A program made the translations under genes and the position numbers. The notes below the pieces were generated by a model that ran no database searches, was not told the DNA's origin, and saw nothing but the letters and a program-made list of their open reading frames with translations. From Nitrospirota bacterium (GTDB lineage Bacteria; Nitrospirota; Nitrospiria; SBBL01; JAADHI01): 64,000 nucleotides of DNA. Where the stretch lies: contig JAJDBU010000072.1 of the NCBI GenBank assembly GCA_029261195.1, positions 16,168 to 80,167 of the forward strand, in the 5' to 3' direction. Below, piece after piece: positions 54,653 through 63,800 of this stretch (position 1 is the stretch's first letter; every line of letters starts with the position of its first letter).

Positions 54653-55544
54653 GGAAAAGATTAAAATCAATCCGGAATTTTACGACATCATGCCGGTGGA
54701 ATATCAGGAGCTGGTCGAAAACGCAACCTACGGAAAAGAAGATCGGGGTTGGAAGGATGTCGGTTCCTCAAAAGAACTGATTGAAGAACATTCTTTGTGT
54801 GCGGGTTGTCCTGAGTCCATTGCTTTTCGGCATATCCTTGCCTCCTTGCCAAATCCTGAAGAAACGGTGATGGTCGGTTCAACGGGTTGTACCAGTCTTG
54901 TTTTCCCTCATATCGCCCTTCACAATATTCATTCCCTATTTGGAAATCAGAATGCGGTTGCCTCCGGTCTGAAGAGAGCGCTGGCTTATCGCTTCCCTGA
55001 TAAGATTAAGGATGTGGTTGTTCTTGCGGGAGATGGGGCAACGGTCGATATCGGTTTGGATATGACGCTTCAGTCCTGGTTTCGACAGGAAAAATTTGCG
55101 ACAATCTGCTTTGACAATGAACTCTACGCCAACACAGGTGGGCAGGAAAGCGGTTTGATGCAGAAAGGCTTTGTTGGAAAAATGGCTCCGGCTGGAAAGC
55201 AATTTGAGAAAGTCGACATGCCTGGGCTTGCAAAAACTTCAGGTTGCCATTACGTGGCGATGTTGACCAGCAGCAAACCGAACCGTGTGGAAAAAGTGAT
55301 ACGGAACGCCGTATTGATTGCCAGGGAAATTGGCCCGACCTATGTTCAGATCTATACGCCGTGTATCCTTGAAATTGGAAAACAGATGATGGAAGGTCTT
55401 CAGGAGATGCGAGATTCCGAAGGTCCCGGACAGCGTTTTGAATACCAGGAATTCATCACTGACGAAGCAAAGGCCTACATGGAGGCGAAGCATCCAAAAA
55501 AGAAACGAAAAAAAAAGAGAGTCGAAGAGAAAAAAGTGGACTAG
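54645..55544 (+). CDS. 2-Oxoacid:ferredoxin oxidoreductase, beta subunit (TPP-binding)
   Basis: 299 residues from the ATG with TAAGGAGG upstream, overlapping the alpha gene end by 8 bp; the ORF-track start is 8 codons early. A CAGCPE motif plus a later Cys (STGCTS) holds the proximal Fe-S cluster, and GDGATVDIG...NELYANTGGQ is the TPP/Mg site. The tail is a Lys-rich stretch (KKKRKKKR). Confidence 0.94.
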   Translation: MDKEKIKINPEFYDIMPVEYQELVENATYGKEDRGWKDVGSSKELIEEHSLCAGCPESIAFRHILASLPNPEETVMVGSTGCTSLVFPHIALHNIHSLFGNQNAVASGLKRALAYRFPDKIKDVVVLAGDGATVDIGLDMTLQSWFRQEKFATICFDNELYANTGGQESGLMQKGFVGKMAPAGKQFEKVDMPGLAKTSGCHYVAMLTSSKPNRVEKVIRNAVLIAREIGPTYVQIYTPCILEIGKQMMEGLQEMRDSEGPGQRFEYQEFITDEAKAYMEAKHPKKKRKKKRVEEKKVD

Positions 55545-55588
55545 TCGATACTCGCTGAAGATCAAACGGATAAATGAAGGAGCGATGA

Positions 55589-56275
55589 ATGAGAAGGCGT
55601 ATTAATTTACGGATGTCAGGTCTTGGAGGTCAGGGGGTAGTAACATCTGCCCATGTCCTGGCGACTGCAGCTTCCAAGGATGGGAAATTTGCGATCTCAA
55701 ATCCATTTTTCGGGGCAGAAAAAAGGATGGCGCCCGCTGAGAGTTATGTCAGGATAGGTGATGAAAAAATTTATGATCGAGGAGAACTGGTTTATCCCGA
55801 TGTCATCATGATTTTTCATCCCACCGTGATCACCATGGGAAAATGTTATACCATGCCATTCTATGATGGGATTAAAAAAGGGGGGCTTGTCATCATCAAT
55901 TCAGATAAGCCACTCCCTATTTTAGAAGAGAACCTGAAATTCCTTGAAGATCAGGAGGTGCCGATCTTCTATGTGGCGGCAACGCCCATGGCTGTTGAAG
56001 TTGCAGGTACTGAGTTGGCCACCAATATGGCCATGCTGGGAGCATTGATGGGTGCGACTGATTTGGTGACGATGGAGTCGATGGAGGCTTCTATCCGGGA
56101 TCGTTTCGGAAAAAAATATGTCGCCTCCGGTGGCACAGCAACCCTTGATGAAGCGATTAAGAAGAAGTTCGCCAAAAAAGAGCAACTTCTTGAGAAAAAT
56201 ATGGCGACGGTTCGGAAGGTTTATGATCTAGGCGCAGATTGGATCAAAACAGTTAAATCCCCCGTGTTGGTTTAG
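55589..56275 (+). CDS. 2-Oxoacid:ferredoxin oxidoreductase, gamma subunit
   Basis: 228 residues behind AAGGAG. The opening RMSGLGGQGVVTSAHVLATAA is the gamma-domain signature, followed by GAEKRMAPAESYVRI. It helps bind CoA and completes the core. Confidence 0.94.
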   Translation: MRRRINLRMSGLGGQGVVTSAHVLATAASKDGKFAISNPFFGAEKRMAPAESYVRIGDEKIYDRGELVYPDVIMIFHPTVITMGKCYTMPFYDGIKKGGLVIINSDKPLPILEENLKFLEDQEVPIFYVAATPMAVEVAGTELATNMAMLGALMGATDLVTMESMEASIRDRFGKKYVASGGTATLDEAIKKKFAKKEQLLEKNMATVRKVYDLGADWIKTVKSPVLV

Positions 56276-56293
56276 GAAAAGGAGAAGAGCGCG

Positions 56294-56506
56294 ATGTATG
56301 CTGTTGCGGAAGTTTTAGATGAATCGTGTGTGGCCCATAAGGGCTGTCGCCTTTGTATCATGTATTGCCCCGAAGCGAATACCATTATGTTTGATCCTGA
56401 AAAAAAGGTTGCCGTGGTTAATGAGTATAGCTGTAAAGGCTGTGAACTCTGTGTTGTGGTTTGTAATGCGGCAAAACATCAGGCCATAAAAATGGCTTCC
56501 AGATAA
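56294..56506 (+). CDS. 2-Oxoacid:ferredoxin oxidoreductase, delta subunit (2[4Fe-4S] ferredoxin)
   Basis: 70 residues preceded by AAGGAGAAG. Two cluster motifs, CVAHKGCRLCIMYCPE and CKGCELCVVVCN; the first has a longer first gap (C-x4-G-C). It passes electrons from the beta cluster to external ferredoxin. It is the last gene, and a strong terminator follows. Confidence 0.94.
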   Translation: MYAVAEVLDESCVAHKGCRLCIMYCPEANTIMFDPEKKVAVVNEYSCKGCELCVVVCNAAKHQAIKMASR

Positions 56507-56532
56507 TATTTCAACGCATATCGGTTTTTTTT

Positions 56533-56566
56533 AATCCCATCACTTCAAAGTGATGGGATTTTTTTT
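56533..56566. terminator. Terminator of the oxidoreductase operon
   Basis: AATCCCATCACTT and AAGTGATGGGATT form a perfect 13-bp stem with a 2-base loop, followed by a run of eight T. T's on the other side also make it usable from the minus strand. Confidence 0.9.
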
Positions 56567-56630
56567 GCCTTTTTTAGGGAAAAAAAAGCTTCTCGGGACC
56601 ATTTGCGGAAGCCTGGATCTGGTGGTATAA

Positions 56631-57179
56631 ATGAAGGATCAAGCTAGGGGTTCTGCCCTTATGCTTTCCCCTTGGGTTCTTATTTACATGCACAATCCAG
56701 ATTTAATCCTTTATGATGAAGACTATCAGCGTATTTTAAAGGAACTCCTAAGACTAAACCGTCTCGCCGACGCCAAGCTCTCCTTCCTTGTTGATAAAGA
56801 TGGACAGATGCTCGCATCTGTCGGCGAAACGGAGGATATCGATACCACCTCCCTTGCCTCACTGACCGCCGGTAATATCGCGGCAACTGGTGGTATGGCC
56901 AAGCTTCTTGGCGAAAAGGAGTTTTCTCTCCTTTTTCACGAAGGCGAAAAAGACAATATTCACATTTCTTTGATCGGGCAGCGGGCCATTCTTGTCGTTA
57001 TATTTGATGGCCGGTCTTCATTGGGGCTTGTTCGTCTACGAGTGAAAAAGAGCATTGTTGTTTTGACTGAAATCTTTGTGAAGGTGCTTGAGAAAATGGA
57101 GAAGCCTGATCATGCTCAGGACGGGGGCGATTTTTTTACGGAAATATCCGAAGAGGATATTGAAAACTTGTTCAGTTGA
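56631..57179 (+). CDS. Roadblock/LC7 (MglB-like) protein
   Basis: 182 residues. A roadblock fold is shown by LSFLVDKDGQMLASVGETEDIDTTSLASLTAGNIAATGGMAKLLGE, which is the MglB pattern, plus an acidic tail. MglB acts as GTPase-activating partner of MglA, encoded 43 bp downstream. The exact start is uncertain; starts at Met-11 or Met-20 would remove a hydrophobic leader unusual for MglB. Confidence 0.85.
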   Translation: MKDQARGSALMLSPWVLIYMHNPDLILYDEDYQRILKELLRLNRLADAKLSFLVDKDGQMLASVGETEDIDTTSLASLTAGNIAATGGMAKLLGEKEFSLLFHEGEKDNIHISLIGQRAILVVIFDGRSSLGLVRLRVKKSIVVLTEIFVKVLEKMEKPDHAQDGGDFFTEISEEDIENLFS

Positions 57180-57222
57180 TTCCTTAAATTAAAATACTGG
57201 GATCGTAACCCGGGAGCACAAG

Positions 57223-57810
57223 ATGTCTTTTATTAATTATTCGGCGCGTGAGATCAGTTGCAAGATTGTTTACTACGGACCCGGGCTCTGTGGGAAGACA
57301 ACAAATCTACAACATATCTACAAAAAAATTAATCCCGACAGCAAGGGGAAAATGATTTCTCTTGCAACCGAAACGGAAAGAACGCTCTTTTTTGATTTTC
57401 TCCCCCTGGCCCTAGGGACCATCAAAGGCTTCAAAGTTCGTTTTCACCTTTATACCGTTCCAGGGCAGATTTTTTATGACGCGAGTCGAAAGCTCATTCT
57501 TCGGGGAGTCGATGGTGTCATCTTTGTTGCGGACTCCCAAGTGGAACGAACCGAAGCCAACCTGGAAAGCCTGGACAACCTTTCTATCAACCTGAAGGAA
57601 CAGGGTTTTGACTTGGAAAAACTCCCCTACATCATTCAGTACAACAAACGTGACCTTCCCAATATAACTCCTGTTGACGAGATGGAGCTTACGCTGAACC
57701 CCCGAAAAGTCCCCTCGTATGCCGCGGTCGCGTCCGATGGAACGGGTGTCTTCGAAACCCTTAAAGATGTGGCCAAGTTGGTCATCATGGAGCTTAAGAA
57801 AAAGGCTTAA
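57223..57810 (+). CDS. MglA-like Ras-family GTPase
   Basis: 195 residues. The P-loop is GPGLCGKTT, switch 2 is TVPGQ in place of the usual DxxGQ, and the base-specificity motif is NKRD. All are typical of MglA. With MglB it is a polarity switch for motility or surface-apparatus placement. Its stop overlaps the convergent meaB end by 17 bp. Confidence 0.92.
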   Translation: MSFINYSAREISCKIVYYGPGLCGKTTNLQHIYKKINPDSKGKMISLATETERTLFFDFLPLALGTIKGFKVRFHLYTVPGQIFYDASRKLILRGVDGVIFVADSQVERTEANLESLDNLSINLKEQGFDLEKLPYIIQYNKRDLPNITPVDEMELTLNPRKVPSYAAVASDGTGVFETLKDVAKLVIMELKKKA

Positions 57811-58708
57811 GGCGGGTTTCAATTAACTCATATGGATTTTTTTCGCGTAAAAGTACGGCTTCAATTTCCTGCTCTGAAAAAGGGATATTTCCTATTTTAT
57901 TTGCGATACTCTCGCACAGGAGCAAGCGAAGTTCCTCCGCGATGAGGTCAATCTTTTTCCTTCGGTTTACCTTAACTGTTTTCATTTCCTTCTTCAAAAT
58001 ATTCAATAGTTCGGGAATACCACTGCCCCCATCCGAATCAACCTTCATAAGGAGCCGTTCGGGCTCCAGTACCCGGAGCTTAAGAAAAAAAGAATCGCTT
58101 TGATCCAGATCGCCCTTATTCACAACAACGATGTCTCCAATTTCAAAAAGTCCGGCCTTCATCGCCTGGATTTCATCCCCTATGCCTGGCGATAAGACCA
58201 GCAGGACAGTTGGAGTCAAGCGGGCAATTTGAACCTCATCCTGGCCGACCCCGATTGTTTCAATCAAGATGACGTCGTATCCCGCAGCATCAAGAACATG
58301 GATGCTTTCAAAGAGGGCCGGACTGATTCCGCCCCACATTCCCTGAGTCGCAAGGCTTCGAATATAAACGTCTTGATCAAGGAAGTGCTCATGCATTCGG
58401 AGACGGTCGCCAAGAATTGCGCCCCCCGAAAAGGGGCTACTCGGATCAATTGCAAGCACAGCGACAGAATGCTTTTCCTTTCTAAAGCCTGTGATGAGTC
58501 GATTGATCAGCGTACTTTTTCCCACCCCTCCAGGACCGGTTACGCCAATCACATTTGCGTTTCCTGTGTGAGTATAAAGCGCTTTTAATAAGGGCCTTGC
58601 TTCTGGGGCACGGTGCTCTATTTGTGTCAGTAGGCGTGAAATAGAACGGATATTCCCACCCAAGATCGGATCAACTATTTCATGATCTTTTTTATTTAAA
58701 CTACCCAA
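57794..58708 (-). CDS. meaB: Methylmalonyl-CoA mutase-associated GTPase MeaB
   Basis: About 304 residues. There is no ATG start: the ORF opens at TTG 58723, but the TTG at 58708 (behind AAAGG) is as likely; both overlap or abut the dehydrogenase stop. [17 protein letters not shown] is Walker [22 protein letters not shown] and [11 protein letters not shown] are ArgK/MeaB motifs, and NKGD is the G4 motif. It protects and reloads B12-dependent acyl-CoA mutases. No mutase gene is in the window. Confidence 0.88.
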   Translation of the reverse strand: MGSLNKKDHEIVDPILGGNIRSISRLLTQIEHRAPEARPLLKALYTHTGNANVIGVTGPGGVGKSTLINRLITGFRKEKHSVAVLAIDPSSPFSGGAILGDRLRMHEHFLDQDVYIRSLATQGMWGGISPALFESIHVLDAAGYDVILIETIGVGQDEVQIARLTPTVLLVLSPGIGDEIQAMKAGLFEIGDIVVVNKGDLDQSDSFFLKLRVLEPERLLMKVDSDGGSGIPELLNILKKEMKTVKVNRRKKIDLIAEELRLLLCESIANKIGNIPFSEQEIEAVLLREKNPYELIETRLKPFS

Positions 58709-59858
58709 GAAGTGCCTTTGCAATCACCATTCGCTGAATCTCAGAGCTGCCTTCTCCGATTTCACAAAGTTTAGCGTCTCGGAAATAGCGTTCGACCTCG
58801 GCCTCTTTCATGAATCCAAGGCCGCCATGAATTTGAAGCGCCTGATTTGTTGCCCGCATCGCCAGTTCAGATGCAAAAAGTTTGGCCTCTGAGGCGGCGA
58901 GATGAAAGGACTTGTTCTGATCTTTTAAGAGGGCGGCCCGGTAGACCAGGAGCCGGGCCGCTTCAAGCTCAGTAGCCATGTCGGAGAGTTTTGATTGAGT
59001 GGACTGAAAGGCCGAAATAGATCGGCCAAATTGTTGCCGGGTTCCGGCATATCGGATGGAGTCTTCGAGAGCGCCACGAGCAAAACCGATGGCCATAGCG
59101 CCGATGCCGATTCGGCCACCATCCAATATTTGAAGCGCATCCTGAAAACCGTGGTGAAGCGTACCGATTAAGTTTTCGCTTGGAATACGAAGTTGGTCAA
59201 AATGAAGAGCAGCGGTGTCAGAGGCGCGAACCCCGAGTTTATTTTCGACCTTTCCAATGACCAAGCCCGGGGTATCTCGTTCGACCACAAAAGCGGAGAT
59301 CCCTTTTGAAGCTTTGTTCCGGTCTGTTTTTGCCAGAATGACATAAATACCCGCAGTTGAACCCTGCGTAATAAACTGCTTTGAACCATTGATCATCCAC
59401 TCGCCTTTTTTCCTCACCGCAGTAGTTCGCACCGCAGTGGTCTGCATTGCCGCCGCATCCGAACCCGATTCCGGCTCAGTCAAGGCCCAGGCCCCGAGCT
59501 TCTCCCCCTTCGCAAGCGGAACGACGAATCGCTTTTTCTGATCCGTATTTCCAAAGCGGTACAGGTGACCTAAGCAAAGGGCGTTGTGGGAGGCGACGAT
59601 GAGGGCAGTTGCTCCGTCAACGCGAGCGATCTCTTCCAGAATAATCGCCGTCTCCATGGCTGCCATGCCTCCGCCACCCAAGGCTTCAGGGATGGCGATG
59701 CCAAAAAGTTTCAGGGCGGCCATCGGAGGAATCAGGGCGTGCGGGAAGGTTGCAGCCTCGTCTCGTGCCATTGCACCCGGAGCAATCTCCTGCAAGGCAA
59801 AATCGCGAAGCATTTGCCTCAGGAGTTGCTGGGCTTCCGTCAGTTCAAAGTCGATCAC
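58701..59858 (-). CDS. Acyl-CoA dehydrogenase
   Basis: 385 residues of normal length. FAD/substrate segments [13 protein letters not shown] and the [15 protein letters not shown] region are present, and the C-terminal [14 protein letters not shown] carries the base Glu in the position used by short-chain dehydrogenases. It oxidises an acyl-CoA and passes electrons to ETF. It lies with meaB and a DUF35 protein, suggesting branched or short acyl-CoA metabolism. Confidence 0.94.
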   Translation of the reverse strand: MIDFELTEAQQLLRQMLRDFALQEIAPGAMARDEAATFPHALIPPMAALKLFGIAIPEALGGGGMAAMETAIILEEIARVDGATALIVASHNALCLGHLYRFGNTDQKKRFVVPLAKGEKLGAWALTEPESGSDAAAMQTTAVRTTAVRKKGEWMINGSKQFITQGSTAGIYVILAKTDRNKASKGISAFVVERDTPGLVIGKVENKLGVRASDTAALHFDQLRIPSENLIGTLHHGFQDALQILDGGRIGIGAMAIGFARGALEDSIRYAGTRQQFGRSISAFQSTQSKLSDMATELEAARLLVYRAALLKDQNKSFHLAASEAKLFASELAMRATNQALQIHGGLGFMKEAEVERYFRDAKLCEIGEGSSEIQRMVIAKALLG

Positions 59859-59878
59859 GTTCCGGCATCTCCTTCAAT

Positions 59879-60361
59879 CTACACGCTGGGAACAAAATAG
59901 ACGTCGGTTGCCAAAAACTTGCTGTTTCTTAAAAATTGTGCTCTGACGGCCATGCCGATTCGGGCCTGCTCTTCCTCTATACCGATAAGGCGGGAGAGTA
60001 GAAGGGTGTCGAATCCTTTAAATGCAACCAGTATCAGGGTATAGGGTGTCTCTTCCAGAAAGGCCTCCCCGCCAAAATAGCAGGTCGTAAAGGTGTGGAT
60101 CACTCCCTCAGCAGGTATCTCACGCCACTGGGTCTTTTTCCCGCAGTTCATGCAATGGCCTCGGGGGGTTGCAAATGTTGCAGGGCAGTGTGTACAGGCG
60201 CTTCCAAGTAATTTCCCCTTTGAAAGTGCCGTAAAAAAGGGGGAGTCCTGAGCATATGAATGGACGTAATTGACCTCGTAATGCCAAAGCATAATGATCG
60301 GATCGATACTGTAGAGGGTGGTCCCTTCCTCTGTTTCCCGAACTTTAATCTTTTTTGGCAT
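59879..60361 (-). CDS. Zn-ribbon/OB-fold (DUF35) acyl-CoA-associated protein
   Basis: 160 residues from the ATG behind AAGGGGG; the ORF-track start is 38 codons early. The rubredoxin-like zinc ribbon CTHCPATFATPRGHCMNC is followed by an OB fold (GVIHTFTTCYFGGEAF). DUF35 proteins partner thiolases or hydratases acting on CoA esters and may channel the acyl-CoA. It is 20 bp upstream of the dehydrogenase gene. Confidence 0.88.
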   Translation of the reverse strand: MPKKIKVRETEEGTTLYSIDPIIMLWHYEVNYVHSYAQDSPFFTALSKGKLLGSACTHCPATFATPRGHCMNCGKKTQWREIPAEGVIHTFTTCYFGGEAFLEETPYTLILVAFKGFDTLLLSRLIGIEEEQARIGMAVRAQFLRNSKFLATDVYFVPSV

Positions 60362-60898
60362 GATTTCCCCCTTACTTGAATGAAGGATACTCGTCAATAT
60401 GAGAATAACATATTGACCTTCTCCATCCAGAATGAATGAGTTCTTCTCTCGTATGTGTAAAGTGAGGCAGGACAATTTTATACTAAAATGTAGCGATACT
60501 CCTTATTTGATTGCATTAAATTAAGTGAGACAATACATTGCTTTGTGATGGATAATATGGTATTATTCTTACCTATAAGCAAATTCAAGGGAAGTAATTG
60601 GCTGTGATGAGGAGATTAGAATTAATAAGTTTGCTTTTTTCTTTAGAAAAAGCTTGAAAATGAACTCCTCTAAATTCTATCTCCCCCCCCCCCCCATTTG
60701 AGGGGATTGACCCAAGGAGAGTAAATTTTATAAGGTAAGCAACCTTATTTTTTTAGAATATTCTTTTGTTAAAAATAACAGCACATCTGTTTTAGGCCGA
60801 ATTCAATTTGAAACGGTTATTCGTTTCTTGTTGTCATTTTGGAAAAGTTCAAGATTTAGAGAAATAATACGTCTAATTTAATTCATAGGGAGCGAGAC
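60362..60898. other. AT-rich spacer upstream of the giant surface protein
   Basis: 537 bp without a convincing gene. It is much richer in A and T than its surroundings and holds the poly-C tract at 60683-60695. It must contain the promoters of both divergent genes, but no clear -35/-10 pair stands out. Confidence 0.6.
60683..60695. repeat. Run of 13 C (poly-C/poly-G tract)
   Basis: Thirteen consecutive C's in an AT-rich intergenic region, about 205 bp upstream of the large secreted protein's start. G:C homopolymers of this length are prone to slipped-strand length change. Confidence 0.85.
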
Positions 60899-63800
60899 AT
60901 GAATCGTTATACTATTCTAAATTCAATGTTACTGGCTGGAAAAAAACTTTGGAAGAGGCCCTTAAGTTTGCAAGTTAACTCCTTTCTAAAAACCGGTCTT
61001 CTGGCAATCGTCCTTACGATGGTGATGGCGAACATAAATATTTCTTCTGCTCATGCAGTTACGAGGGTAATGAACCTGGGTGATTCAATCAATTTGGGGT
61101 TCGGAGATGGTCTGACTACTTCCACTCACAATGGTTATCGGAAGACTTTATATAATGATTTAGTCGCAGCCGGTTATGTCATTGATTTTGTGGGTGGCTT
61201 GTCAACTGGAGATGGAACTGGATTTGACCAGGATCATGAAGGACATAATGGTTTTAGGGCAGATCAGATCACAATTAATATCACAGGGTGGCTGGATGCT
61301 GCTTTGACGGCAGGAACACCGCCGGATATCATCCTGTTGCATATTGGAACAAACGATATTAGTAACGCTGAAACTGCAGCAAGTACCAGAGATGATGTCA
61401 ATGCCATTCTCAATCAGATTGATGCTTGGGAATCGACCAACTCCAGAACAGTTCATGTGCTCTTAGCCCGTATTATTCAAAGAAAATCCACGTCCCCTGC
61501 GGCGAAAATTACCGCAACGACAGATTATAACAATCTACTCGCAACATTGGTCACTACGCGAAAGGCCGCTTCGGGCACCGAATTACTGACTTTTGTCGAC
61601 CATGAAACAGGTTGGACGGATACTGACCTGTTTGATGAAGTCCATCCCAATGTTTCCGGCTATACAAAGATGGCGAATACATGGCAGACAGCGCTCACGG
61701 CCGTACTGGGTTCCCCCAGCACTTCGGGTCCGACTGTGACAGGGCTTTCATTGAGTGAAGTTGGTACAGCGCCTAATTTAGATTTGGTCGCCGGTTTTAC
61801 TTTAGGAGGAACCGGTATAACCGGAGCTACGGCCTGGACCCTTGGTGGAACCCCGATTATGACGCTCTATATGCCCTTTGAAGGGGGTCTTACAAATGCG
61901 ATTTCCGATTTTTCAGGTGGGAGTAATCATGGTGTTTTGGGGGCTTCCGGTGCTAGCTGGGGGGCGATAAGCGGATATGACAGCCAAGGCGCATTTACAT
62001 TTGATGGAACATCCACTGCGAAAATAGACCTGGGGTCGGCAAGTGTAGTACCGACGGGTTCCTATACCAAGTCGGCCTGGGTGAAGAGGACAGGCAGTAA
62101 TGTCAACATGAATATTATTTCAGGTGCGAGCGGTCACGCGTTCTGGGTGCCTTTGTCTGGTGGGCAGCATCATTTATCGGCCGGCCACGGTGGTGGCTTT
62201 GCGCATGTTCAAGACCCGGCCGTATTTCCTTTGGATACAACGTGGCATCATGTTGTCGTGACCTATGAAGCCAACGCGGGGACGACATCGGGTAACGGCA
62301 TCATGAAACTCTATATGGACAGTGTGGCGGTTCACACGAATGTAGATGTTTCCCCTATTGCATCAGATTTGACGGTTCAGATTGGTTCGTTTGGCAGTGG
62401 TGTTGCTGGGGCAAACTGGATCGGCGGAATTGATGATGTGAGAATTTACAACCGTGCTATATCCCCTGAGCAGGTACTGAAGCTGTTTCAGGGCAAGACG
62501 AAAGAAATCGCGTCTACTGAAACCTTTGGAGGAGAATCCTGGCGAGCCCAGGTGACCCCGTTCTCGCAAACGGCTAAAGGCGTGACACTATTATCGGCAC
62601 CTTTCGTTACGACTGGCGTAACACATACCATTACGTCGAGTGTCTCAAGTGGCAGTGGAACCATCACTCCCCTGGGGGCTCTTTCGGTGAATAATGGCGC
62701 GACGAATGCGACATTTACGATTACGCCGCAAGTAGGCTGGGACATTGACGATGTGCTTGTGGATTCCGGCGCGAGTACGGTGTCAGTCCTGACAGACCTG
62801 GTTGCAATTGGAAGCACAACAGCAAAAACCTACACATTTCCAGCGGTCACTGCCGATCGGACAATCGCAGTGGCTTTTGTGCCCCTCGCGCCAGGCGCTT
62901 TGACGATCTCTAGTCTTTTGCTGTCTGCATCGACAGGGAGCAATTCAACAGCAGATGATTTGACGGCTGGTTTTACCTTGAATCCACCGGGTACAACTGC
63001 TGCTGTTGCATGGAATAAAAACGGATCACCCCTTATGTCACTTTACATGCCTTTTGAGGGAGGGTTGGGAAACGCAGTCCGTGATTTTTCAGGCAATCCG
63101 CTTAATTTGATCGGTACGCCCGGTGCGGGTGTTGTCTGGGACGTGTCCGGTGGTCATGATGTTAAGGGCGCATTTACTTTTAATGGCGCTTCCACTGCTG
63201 AGATTGATATGGGAACGGCAAGTGTGGTGCCGACGGCTTCCTATACCAAGTCAGCCTGGGTAAAAAAAACGGGCAGCAACAATTTAATGAATATTATTTC
63301 AGGCGCGAATAATTCCGGTCACGCATTTTGGGTGCCTTCCAACGGGGCTTTTGTTCCTGTTGATGGGATTCACCAATTATCGGCCGGGCACAATGGGACT
63401 TGGAACCATGTTCAAGATCCAGCCCCTTTTACAGATGGTTTTTGGCATCATGTTGCCGTGACATATGAAGCCAACGCGGGGACGACACCGGGTAATGGCA
63501 TCATGAAACTCTATAAAAACGGTGTAAAGGTTGCTGAAAATCTAGACGTTCCCCCCATTATATCCGATTTGACGGTTCAGATTGGTTCTTTTAGCAGTGG
63601 TGTGACTGGGACAAACTGGATTGGTGGCATTGATGACGTAAGAATCTACAAGCACGCCTTGTCCCTTGAACAAATTACCGTTCTTGCGGGGACGCACGCG
63701 ACGATTACAAATCCGAATATGATTTCATCTTCTGAGACCACGGCCGGGGATATCTGGCAGGCGCTTGTGACGCCGTTTTCAGCAACTGAGAGGGGTGCAA

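Noticed and set aside
61202-61456. Minus-strand ORF inside the GDSL protein, and another at 62363-62817
   Set aside because: Both are shadows; the plus-strand frame is open for 1034 codons with signal peptide and SGNH blocks.
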